NCBI GenBank assembly: GCA_903832165.1
Contig: CAILAQ010000083.1
Coordinates: 1-7,248, forward strand
DNA from: an uncultured Bacteroidota bacterium
GTDB taxonomy: Bacteria; Bacteroidota; Bacteroidia; Bacteroidales; UBA12481
Reading direction: 5' to 3'
Length of the DNA: 7,248 nt
Shown: piece by piece, positions 1 through 5,496 of the stretch
Layout: each line of letters begins with the position of its first letter
How positions within the stretch are numbered: the first letter of the stretch is position 1
Program-made: the position numbers and the translations under genes
The notes under the pieces: model-generated
Database searches by the model: none
Told to the model about the DNA's origin: nothing
The model's input: only the letters and a program-made list of their open reading frames with translations

Positions 1-1009
1 GATGCGTTAGTCCGCCAGTAAAGAATTTACTGATGTGTCCGAAATCAATGACTGCCGAACTCAGATATATCGTGATGGAGTTCATGCCGATCACGGTGAA
101 GAAGAATGCCCAGCGCCTGAATTTCAAAATATCAATTACCAGATAAAACAGCGAGAGTAAAAGCAGACTGATGCCACCGGCCAGCAGATTAAATGTCGAT
201 GTCCATGCAGCTTTAATTACAGGATAAACAGGACTGAGCAGCAAAGCAATAACAATAAAAATAACACCGGTTCCGCTTAATATCAGCAGTTTGCGATACT
301 CATCCCAGGCTTTGCTCCTCAGCACCTCGCCGGCCAGCGCTCCCATCAGGGTAATCCCGGTTGCGGAAACTATGCACAGCAAACCTTCAGGATCAAAAAC
401 GCCGCCATAAAGATGTCCCGGAAGCAACATGCGGTCGATATACCCGTTGATGCATCCATCGGGGGTCAGAACCCCGGCACCGATGCCAGGTACCGGAATA
501 AAGTTCTGTATGATGCCATATCCCAGTAAAATTCCACCCAGCCACATCAAACGGAAAGAATAATGCCTGGTATATAATACGATGAGTGATGCAAACATAT
601 AACCCAGGCCGATCTGACCCAGCACGCTGGCATACCTGACACCGTCTTCGGCAAACCTGAACTGAAGGAACCCGTTGTAAAGAATCCCCAGTACCACCAG
701 CGTGATACCTCGACGAACGATCTTCCAGGCCGTCTTGGTTTTACTCCCCCCCCTCGCAATTTTTCCCAATATGGCAAAGGATATGGCCACACCCGAAATA
801 AACATGAACAAAGGAAAGATGCAATCTTCAAAGTGAAAACCATCCCATTTAACATGCTCCTGCTGCTCAGCGAACCAGTTGAGCCAGCCCCAGTTGGTGA
901 CTTTTGCCAAGGCGATCGCAAGTTCTCCTCCTCCAATGATCCAAAGCATATCGAAACCACGGAGAACATCAAGAGAATGAAGACGTTCTGATTGTTTATT
1001 TGTAGACAT
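1..1009 (-). CDS. Membrane acyltransferase, DUF5009/COG4299 (NagX/HGSNAT-like), 3' end cut by window edge
   Basis: My reading of the reverse strand gives 336 uninterrupted codons from ATG at 1009-1007 to the window edge, so the C-terminus (perhaps 40-60 residues by family length) is missing. Seen: N-terminal RLHSLDVLRGFDM (residues 9-21); EHVKWDGFHFEDCIFP (51-66) followed by a hydrophobic helix; VLGQIGLGY (129-137); DPEGLL (206-211); AWTSTFNLLAGG (268-279); and a late GMNSITIYL (308-316). These match the multi-pass acyltransferase family of human heparan-alpha-glucosaminide N-acetyltransferase and bacterial NagX. His52 sits where the HGSNAT active-site His lies, in an H-x-x-W-[ND]-G context. 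At least seven hydrophobic segments are visible, so it is an inner-membrane protein. By family it probably moves an acetyl group from cytosolic acetyl-CoA to a sugar on the far side of the membrane; the substrate is not determined here. A G8 tract lies in codons 86-88. There is no Shine-Dalgarno sequence. It lies 88 bp downstream of the barrel gene, with a terminator between them, so it is probably transcribed separately. Confidence 0.85.
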   Translation of the reverse strand, partial: MSTNKQSERLHSLDVLRGFDMLWIIGGGELAIALAKVTNWGWLNWFAEQQEHVKWDGFHFEDCIFPLFMFISGVAISFAILGKIARGGSKTKTAWKIVRRGITLVVLGILYNGFLQFRFAEDGVRYASVLGQIGLGYMFASLIVLYTRHYSFRLMWLGGILLGYGIIQNFIPVPGIGAGVLTPDGCINGYIDRMLLPGHLYGGVFDPEGLLCIVSATGITLMGALAGEVLRSKAWDEYRKLLILSGTGVIFIVIALLLSPVYPVIKAAWTSTFNLLAGGISLLLLSLFYLVIDILKFRRWAFFFTVIGMNSITIYLSSAVIDFGHISKFFTGGLTH

Positions 1010-1041
1010 AGGATAGGTTTAAGTTTCGAACCCTAATTTAT

Positions 1042-1074
1042 AAAAAAAGGGAGACCTGATCGGGCCTCCCTTTT
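1042..1074 (-). terminator. Intrinsic terminator of the barrel gene
   Basis: A 9-bp stem pairs 1045-1053 with 1066-1074. After one mismatch it is extended by three pairs, leaving the loop GATC. On the minus strand the hairpin is followed by seven T residues (complement of 1042-1048; four of them are also part of the stem). It lies 24 bp past the barrel gene stop, so it should end that transcript before the acyltransferase gene. A shorter T run on the other side could give weak activity on the plus strand. Confidence 0.85.
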
Positions 1075-1097
1075 AAAATATCAATATTCCGATGAAA

Positions 1098-2726
1098 TTA
1101 TTTCCCGAATGAGAAATCAAGTCCAACCGCAACAACCCAGGTATTCTTGTTGTAAGTCTCAGTTACAGGGATGGGATTCGTTCCCAGCATATGGTTGAAA
1201 GCTTTTGAACCCTCCTGATATACAGTGTACTGTCCGCCGATATTCAGCTCAAGCATCTTGGTGATTTTGAAGCCGAGACCTGCTCCTACAGAGTTTGTAT
1301 TCAAACTGTAACCCAGGTCGTTCTGATAGTTCGCGTTAACACCGGTGTAAGTACCGAGCCATCCTGCGCTGACCGCAAGTTTATCAGTCAGACCATACTG
1401 CAGACCGACTGCAAATTCCTTGAAGTTCTTATCAATCATGTTAACATTCAGATCTGCACTTCCGTCATAATCCACTTTTTTATCAAAATAGTAGTTCATG
1501 CTTGCCGAAACAAGAAGCTTTTCAATTGGCTTATATTCAATCCCTGCGGATAATTGGGCAGGCATATCTGAAATGGTTGTGGCTCCATCGGTAAAGATTC
1601 CACCGCTTTTGTTATCGTTAACCGTTGTGGTCAGGTCGAGCTTGGTCTGGAATTCATATCTGACTGCGATATTCAATTTATCAGATGGTGAAAAGTTTGC
1701 ACTGATAATCGGTGTAAATCCTTTACCGGCTTTTGCAGCATCAACATAGATATCCTTTGTGGCAGCAGCATTTGCCGTCATGGCAGCTGCTTTGGCAGCA
1801 AATACCGGAGCGGCACCTGCAAGAATTGCCCTGGCCTGGTCAATCGTCAACCCGGTGGGGTTCATGCCGGCAGCACCGATGAGGCCCTGCATCTGAGCAA
1901 CCTGAGCAGCTGATAATCCTAAAGCTGTACCGTTGGCAAGCAATTGTGATCCTGCACCTGCAGCACTGATCTGTCCCAGACCGGCAGCTGATGCGGTCAT
2001 TCCGCCTGATACTGTGGAAAGAAATGTTGCGCCTGAAGTGAAGAACTCACTTGCCAGTACCATTCCGCCTGTGTATGAAGCACCAAAAGCAGGATAGTTG
2101 GTATTGATTTTAATATTTGTCAGTGAGCCCAGATAGGTGTTCGATGCGGTAACCAATCTTGCGCCAACTGCTAATGAAAGCATATCGTTGATTTTGTAAC
2201 CAATATTCGCCTGATATCCAAGATAGGTAGATGATCCTTCAAAGTTGATATCTGCGGAATAAGCAGTGGTCGGAAGCTTCTGACTGGCCAATAAAGGGAC
2301 CAGGTCTGCAATCGACATTTCAAATGATGGCAATCCTGCAGCATATTTTGCTCCACCGCCGCCACCGATCGGATTGAATCCGGCCGAAAATGAAAGTTTT
2401 CCAGTGTTGTAAGCTACATAAACACCCGGGAAAAAAGGTGCGCTGACTTTGCCAATGTACTCTTTTGGTGTACCTGAAAGGTAGGCGTAGTTGCTGACAA
2501 TGGATTTTTCCTGTCCAACCGTCTGATTGTTCAATGAACAGAATAATCCATTGCCAAGTTTTGTCAAGCCTGCCGGATTATAATAAACAGCATCAATTGC
2601 GGTGGAGGCATTGCGACTTGAAAACCTCGTGAAACGCGCACTCTGATTGGTGTTTGTGACCAATCCACCTGCGAATAGACTACCGGCAATCATTGCTCCG
2701 GCAAAAAATGTCAAAATCTTTTTCAT
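1098..2726 (-). CDS. OmpP1/FadL/TodX-family outer-membrane transport protein
   Basis: A 542-residue secreted protein. Residues 1-19 form a signal peptide: KK, then a hydrophobic core, with likely cleavage after SLFA. The mature N-terminus carries the family hallmark YYNPAGLTKL (48-57), equivalent to the NPA segment of the FadL plug. The rest alternates short amphipathic strands. FadL-like blocks include LNIAVRYEFQTKLDL (351-365) and MPAQLSAGIEYKP (388-400), followed by a final strand ending DFSFGK (537-542). FadL-family barrels carry long-chain fatty acids, aromatics or other hydrophobic molecules across the outer membrane; the ligand cannot be named here. It is about 100 residues longer than E. 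coli FadL. The excess maps to an Ala/Gly-rich block at about 222-335. The start is supported by the signal peptide; there is no Shine-Dalgarno sequence. It is flanked by its own terminator and probably its own promoter, so it is likely monocistronic. Family assignment is confident; the substrate is unknown. Confidence 0.88.
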   Translation of the reverse strand: MKKILTFFAGAMIAGSLFAGGLVTNTNQSARFTRFSSRNASTAIDAVYYNPAGLTKLGNGLFCSLNNQTVGQEKSIVSNYAYLSGTPKEYIGKVSAPFFPGVYVAYNTGKLSFSAGFNPIGGGGGAKYAAGLPSFEMSIADLVPLLASQKLPTTAYSADINFEGSSTYLGYQANIGYKINDMLSLAVGARLVTASNTYLGSLTNIKINTNYPAFGASYTGGMVLASEFFTSGATFLSTVSGGMTASAAGLGQISAAGAGSQLLANGTALGLSAAQVAQMQGLIGAAGMNPTGLTIDQARAILAGAAPVFAAKAAAMTANAAATKDIYVDAAKAGKGFTPIISANFSPSDKLNIAVRYEFQTKLDLTTTVNDNKSGGIFTDGATTISDMPAQLSAGIEYKPIEKLLVSASMNYYFDKKVDYDGSADLNVNMIDKNFKEFAVGLQYGLTDKLAVSAGWLGTYTGVNANYQNDLGYSLNTNSVGAGLGFKITKMLELNIGGQYTVYQEGSKAFNHMLGTNPIPVTETYNKNTWVVAVGLDFSFGK

Positions 2727-2741
2727 AGGTAAAAATTTAGG

Positions 2742-2772
2742 TTAAAATATTAGATTAGACTATTAGGTTCAA
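2742..2772 (-). promoter_or_regulatory. Candidate Bacteroidota-type promoter of the barrel gene
   Basis: On the minus strand TTG (complement of 2770-2772) is followed after 20 bp by TATTTTAA (complement of 2742-2749). This resembles the TTG / TAnnTTTG pattern of the Bacteroidota housekeeping sigma factor, but the -7 box differs at its last two positions. The position, 16 bp before the start codon, would give a very short leader. Weak in this AT-rich stretch. Confidence 0.25.
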
Positions 2773-2784
2773 TTTTGTGAATAT

Positions 2785-2809
2785 AAAATCCCCCTGGTTG
2801 CCAACCGGG
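2785..2809 (-). terminator. Probable terminator of the threonine dehydrogenase transcript
   Basis: CCC (2792-2794) and GGT (2796-2798) pair with ACC (2804-2806) and GGG (2807-2809), with T2795 bulged and a short TGCCA loop. On the minus strand the hairpin is followed by GGATTTTATATT. It lies about 155 bp past the dehydrogenase stop and just upstream of the candidate barrel promoter, as expected for a boundary between two minus-strand units. The T run is short, and a role in the barrel gene's leader cannot be excluded. Confidence 0.45.
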
Positions 2810-2827
2810 TTTAAACTTAGGGATATA

Positions 2828-2851
2828 TTTCGATATTTCATACTATCGAAA
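2828..2851. repeat. Perfect 8-bp inverted repeat TTTCGATA/TATCGAAA
   Basis: TTTCGATA (2828-2835) and TATCGAAA (2844-2851) are exact reverse complements separated by 8 bp. The element could be a DNA-binding dyad or a hairpin in the 3' untranslated part of the threonine dehydrogenase mRNA. No T run follows on either strand, so it is not a typical intrinsic terminator. Confidence 0.5.
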
Positions 2852-2878
2852 ATGTTACCTGATTAACAAAGCTTTGGA

Positions 2879-2906
2879 GTCACCCGTCACTTGTCACCTG
2901 TCACAC
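2879..2906. repeat. Tandem 7-bp repeat, four copies of GTCACNN
   Basis: GTCAC begins at 2879, 2886, 2893 and 2900, exactly 7 bp apart, with variable dinucleotides CC, TT, CT and AC after each copy. It is noncoding, between the dehydrogenase stop and the barrel promoter, and runs directly into a GC-rich palindromic block. This looks like a mobile or amplified intergenic repeat rather than gene sequence. Confidence 0.75.
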
Positions 2907-2908
2907 TT

Positions 2909-2947
2909 CGCGGTCTGCGACGGGGTCCCCGCCTCCGCGGGGATGAC
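2909..2947. repeat. GC-rich palindromic intergenic element (REP-like)
   Basis: TCCCCGC (2926-2932) and GCGGGGA (2937-2943) form a 7-bp stem with loop CTCC. An overlapping palindrome CGGGGTCCCCG (2921-2931) could fold instead. The block ends in ATGACA and is far richer in GC than the surrounding DNA. Translated forward it reads GVPASAGMT, the typical readout of palindromic repeats scattered in many bacterial genomes that are often mistaken for coding sequence. Whether it recurs in this genome cannot be seen from one window. Confidence 0.6.
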
Positions 2948-2966
2948 AACTCTTCGAGGACAATTT

Positions 2967-3929
2967 CTAGAGCAGCCCCTTGGCGTGCTTCTCCCCAATC
3001 ACCTTCAGCATATCAGCTGCCATTGTAGGAAGATCAAACTTAGGATTCCAGCCCCACTCAGCGCGGGCACAGCTGTCGTCCATCTGGTTAGGCCAGGAAT
3101 TGGCTATGCATATTTTAACAGGATCCGGATCGTAGCTAATAACGAAACCCGGAATGTGCTTTTTGATTTCATTGGCGAGTATCTCGGGATCGAAACTCAT
3201 AGCCGTAACATTGAATGAGTTGCGATGCTTAAGATTATTCGGATCGGCTTGCATCAGGTTGATGGCAGCATCGATTGCATCAGGCATATACATCATATCC
3301 AGGAATGTACCAGCCGGAAGCGGACAGGTAAACTTTCCTGTCTTGACAGCTGCGTAGAAAATTTCCACAGCGTAGTCAGTGGTACCTCCGCCTGGAAGCG
3401 TATCATTTGAGATGATTCCCGGAAAGCGCACTCCGCGTGTATCAACTCCATAACGTGTATTATAATAATCACATAATAGTTCCCCGGTTACTTTCGTTAC
3501 GCCGTACATCGAAACCGGTCTCTGAATAGTATCCTGTGGTGTAAAATCAAGTGGCGTACTAGGGCCGAAAGCTCCGATCGAACTGGGAAAAAATACCGCA
3601 CAATTATTTTCGCGGGCCACCTCAAGAACATTATATAATCCGTTAACCCCGATATTCCATGCCAAGGCAGGATTCTTCTCTCCGACAGCCGAAAGGACAG
3701 CTGCCAGGTGATAAATGGTATCAATATTATATTTCTTAACCAGTGCGTCGATCTCAGCCGGATTGGTAACATCCATCGTTTCCATCGGACCGGTCTCGGC
3801 CAGCGGACCCTCCGTGATAATGCGCTTGTCGCTCCCGATCACATTCTCGTTTCCGTAGCGCCTCCGTAATTCGAGGGTAAGTTCAGAGCCAATCTGGCCA
3901 CCGCAACCGGTTAACAGGATTTTCTTCAT
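2967..3929 (-). CDS. tdh: L-threonine 3-dehydrogenase, NAD-dependent, short-chain (SDR/epimerase-like) type
   Basis: This 320-residue cytosolic enzyme probably oxidises L-threonine with NAD+ to 2-amino-3-oxobutanoate. Seen: a Rossmann start MKKILLTGCGGQIGSEL with G8, G11 and G14; acidic D34 after the second strand (IGSDKR); D53; HLAA (74-77); catalytic S117 in FPSSIGAFG; and the SDR pair Y142-x3-K146 in MYGVTK. The segment LPGGGTTDYAVEIFY (178-192) and the late SWPNQMDDSCARAEWGW (278-294) are signatures I recognise from the extended-SDR threonine dehydrogenases (animal TDH, Flavobacterium frigidimaris, Cupriavidus necator). They separate it from UDP-sugar epimerases. It is unrelated to the zinc-dependent E. 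coli Tdh. Full length for the family, and no residue looks missing. The divergent neighbour encodes Kbl, the next step, which strongly supports the call. The start is the family-typical MKKILLTG; no Shine-Dalgarno sequence. Confidence 0.92.
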   Translation of the reverse strand: MKKILLTGCGGQIGSELTLELRRRYGNENVIGSDKRIITEGPLAETGPMETMDVTNPAEIDALVKKYNIDTIYHLAAVLSAVGEKNPALAWNIGVNGLYNVLEVARENNCAVFFPSSIGAFGPSTPLDFTPQDTIQRPVSMYGVTKVTGELLCDYYNTRYGVDTRGVRFPGIISNDTLPGGGTTDYAVEIFYAAVKTGKFTCPLPAGTFLDMMYMPDAIDAAINLMQADPNNLKHRNSFNVTAMSFDPEILANEIKKHIPGFVISYDPDPVKICIANSWPNQMDDSCARAEWGWNPKFDLPTMAADMLKVIGEKHAKGLL

Positions 3930-3974
3930 AAGTGGTCCTAATATTCAGATAATTACAAAATGAAACTGTGTTGC

Positions 3975-4005
3975 TAAAAATAACAATTCCGGGCAAACTT
4001 CTCAA
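3975..4005 (-). promoter_or_regulatory. Candidate promoter of tdh
   Basis: On the minus strand TTG (complement of 4003-4005) stands 20 bp before TATTTTTA (complement of 3975-3982), seven of eight defined or free positions of TAnnTTTG. This would give a leader of about 40 nt for tdh. It lies back to back with the kbl promoter candidate in the 189-bp divergent region, leaving room for a shared regulator; I see no obvious operator dyad. Confidence 0.4.
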
Positions 4006-4060
4006 TTTCCCGCCTCTTTATTAATGATAAAAATCACCTATTCTTATGTGCCTGAATCCA

Positions 4061-4089
4061 TTGTATTTACTGCAAAGTTGGTAATTTTG
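4061..4089 (+). promoter_or_regulatory. Bacteroidota-type promoter of kbl
   Basis: TAATTTTG (4082-4089) is an exact match to the -7 element TAnnTTTG and is followed by C, as is common. TTG at 4061-4063 lies 18 bp upstream, within the usual spacing. Transcription would begin a few bases after 4090, leaving a leader of roughly 20-25 nt. A second, weaker copy, TAATTTTA (4106-4113), lies 24 bp further down, too close to the start codon to be the main promoter. Confidence 0.6.
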
Positions 4090-4118
4090 CCCCGTCATCC
4101 TGATATAATTTTACAACC

Positions 4119-5306
4119 ATGTACGAGAAGTTTCAACAGCATTTACAACATCAGTTAATCGAGATAGAATCAGCCGGTCTTTTCAAGAATGAACGCATTC
4201 TGGTGTCGGCACAAGGACCTGAAATCCGGACATCAGCCGGTCAGGAGGTATTGAATTTCTGCGCCAATAATTACCTCGGATTTTCAAATAACCCAAGATT
4301 GATAGCCGCCGCCAAAGCAGCTTTCGATTCCCACGGATACGGCATGTCGTCTGTCCGCTTTATCTGCGGCACCACTAATCTGCATAAAGAACTGGAAAAA
4401 TCGATTTCTGATTTCTTCGGTACGGAAGATACCATCCTGTACGCTGCGGCTTTTGATGCCAACGGAGGAGTTTTTGAACCTTTGCTCACCGATGAGGATG
4501 CGATAATTTCGGATACTCTCAACCATGCCTCCATCATCGATGGTGTCCGCTTGTGCAAGGCCCAGCGGTTCCGCTATTCAAATGCCGATATGGAAGATCT
4601 GGAGGATCAGCTTCAGCAGGCCGCTCCCTGCCGGTATCGCCTTATCGTTACCGACGGAGTTTTCTCAATGGACGGCAATGTTCCGCCACTCGATAAGATC
4701 AAGGCCCTGGCCGATAAATATGATGCCATGATCATGGTCGACGAATCACATTCTGCCGGCGTAATCGGAAAAACCGGCCGGGGAACCACCGAACAGTTTA
4801 ACCTTCGCGGCCAGGTTGAAATTATTACCGGCACCCTCGGCAAAGCTTTCGGTGGAGCTATCGGCGGATTTACCACCGGTAAAAAAGAAATTATCGGCAT
4901 GTTGCGTCAGCGCTCCAGACCCTATCTGTTCTCAAATTCAATCCCCCCGGCTATTGCTGCAGCCGGAATTGAAGCTTTCAAAATCATGACCAGCTCTACC
5001 GAATTGCTCGATAAGCTCCATGAAAATCGCAGTTTTTTTGTTGAACAGATGACCCGTATCGGATATAAAATAAAGCCAACCCAGTCAGGCATTTGCGCTG
5101 TAATGCTCGGTGATGCAAAGCTATCTCAGGAAGTAGCATCACGACTGCTGACCGAAGGAATCTATGTCATCGGATTTTATTTTCCTGTTGTCCCGAAAGG
5201 GGAAGCCCGTATCCGGGTGCAACTCTCGGCCGCTCACACCCATCAACAACTTGAAAAAGTGGTGGAAGCTTTTGAGAAAGTCGGTCGCGACCTTCAGATT
5301 CTCTGA
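4119..5306 (+). CDS. kbl: Glycine C-acetyltransferase (2-amino-3-ketobutyrate CoA ligase)
   Basis: A 395-residue PLP enzyme of the alpha-oxoamine synthase family (E. coli Kbl has 398). It cleaves 2-amino-3-oxobutanoate with CoA into glycine and acetyl-CoA, in the cytosol. Seen: N-terminal FCANNYLGFSNNP (47-59); substrate loop SSVRFICGTTNLHKELE (77-93); SDTLNHASIIDG (131-142) with H136, which stacks on the PLP ring; MVDESHSAGVIG (206-217) with D208 and H211; Schiff-base lysine K242 in TGTLGKAFGGAIGG; and RIRVQLSAAHT (364-374) with the carboxylate-binding arginine. The residues expected for activity are present. Related enzymes (BioF, HemA, SPT) share the fold, but the overall pattern and the divergent threonine dehydrogenase favour Kbl. 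An in-frame TGA at 4101-4103 with no ATG after it fixes the start at 4119. There is no Shine-Dalgarno sequence; the leader is A/T-rich and ends ACAACC before ATG. Confidence 0.95.
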   Translation: MYEKFQQHLQHQLIEIESAGLFKNERILVSAQGPEIRTSAGQEVLNFCANNYLGFSNNPRLIAAAKAAFDSHGYGMSSVRFICGTTNLHKELEKSISDFFGTEDTILYAAAFDANGGVFEPLLTDEDAIISDTLNHASIIDGVRLCKAQRFRYSNADMEDLEDQLQQAAPCRYRLIVTDGVFSMDGNVPPLDKIKALADKYDAMIMVDESHSAGVIGKTGRGTTEQFNLRGQVEIITGTLGKAFGGAIGGFTTGKKEIIGMLRQRSRPYLFSNSIPPAIAAAGIEAFKIMTSSTELLDKLHENRSFFVEQMTRIGYKIKPTQSGICAVMLGDAKLSQEVASRLLTEGIYVIGFYFPVVPKGEARIRVQLSAAHTHQQLEKVVEAFEKVGRDLQIL

Positions 5307-5368
5307 TTGATCATTTAGTCAGCCATCCCCAATAAAGGAGCGTTTTTTTTGCAACGCGCTCACTGATC

Positions 5369-5398
5369 AGGCCGTACATTAAATTGTTCGGCCTTTTT
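5369..5398 (+). terminator. Intrinsic terminator of kbl
   Basis: AGGCCG (5369-5374) pairs with CGGCCT (5389-5394). After one mismatch ACA pairs with TGT, leaving a 6-nt loop, and TTTTT follows (5394-5398). It lies about 60 bp past the kbl stop. A first, less regular hairpin precedes it: GAGCGTT (5338-5344) faces AACG and CTC near 5353-5361, with most of a T8 run in its loop. That one lacks a T tail and is not called separately. The terminator suggests acsA is not simply co-transcribed with kbl. Confidence 0.75.
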
Positions 5399-5440
5399 AC
5401 TGTTTTACATCATTGTCGAAGAGCAACTTTTTTTCTGAGT

Positions 5441-5467
5441 TTGATATGCCCCAATTCGATATTTTTA
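5441..5467 (+). promoter_or_regulatory. Candidate promoter of acsA
   Basis: TTTG (5440-5443) is followed after 16 bp by TATTTTTA (5460-5467), the same -7 octamer as in the tdh candidate. The spacing is a little shorter than usual for Bacteroidota promoters. It lies between the kbl terminator and the acsA start and would give a leader of about 25 nt. Confidence 0.4.
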
Positions 5468-5496
5468 AGTCAGACTAACCATTAAACCTGACTTTC

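Noticed and set aside
547..972. 141-residue reading frame on the minus strand
   Set aside because: It overlaps the acyltransferase gene in another frame. The frame opening at 1009 carries all the family motifs, while this one has a basic, Ser/Trp-rich composition with no family pattern.
1033..1040. Promoter of the acyltransferase gene (TAAATTAG on the minus strand)
   Set aside because: The -7-like octamer has one mismatch, and no TTG lies at a suitable distance upstream; the terminator hairpin occupies that space.
2879..2906. GTCAC repeats as a CRISPR array
   Set aside because: The unit is only 7 bp with 2-bp variable parts. There are no 25-40 bp repeats, spacers or cas genes.
2874..3218. 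114-residue plus-strand frame containing VPASAGMT
   Set aside because: Its first part is the noncoding palindromic repeat and the rest is antisense to the threonine dehydrogenase gene. This is a known false-ORF signature.
4104..4109. TATAAT as a sigma-70 -10 box for kbl
   Set aside because: It lies only 9 bp before the ATG and has no -35 box at 16-18 bp. The TTG/TAATTTTG pair upstream fits better for this phylum.
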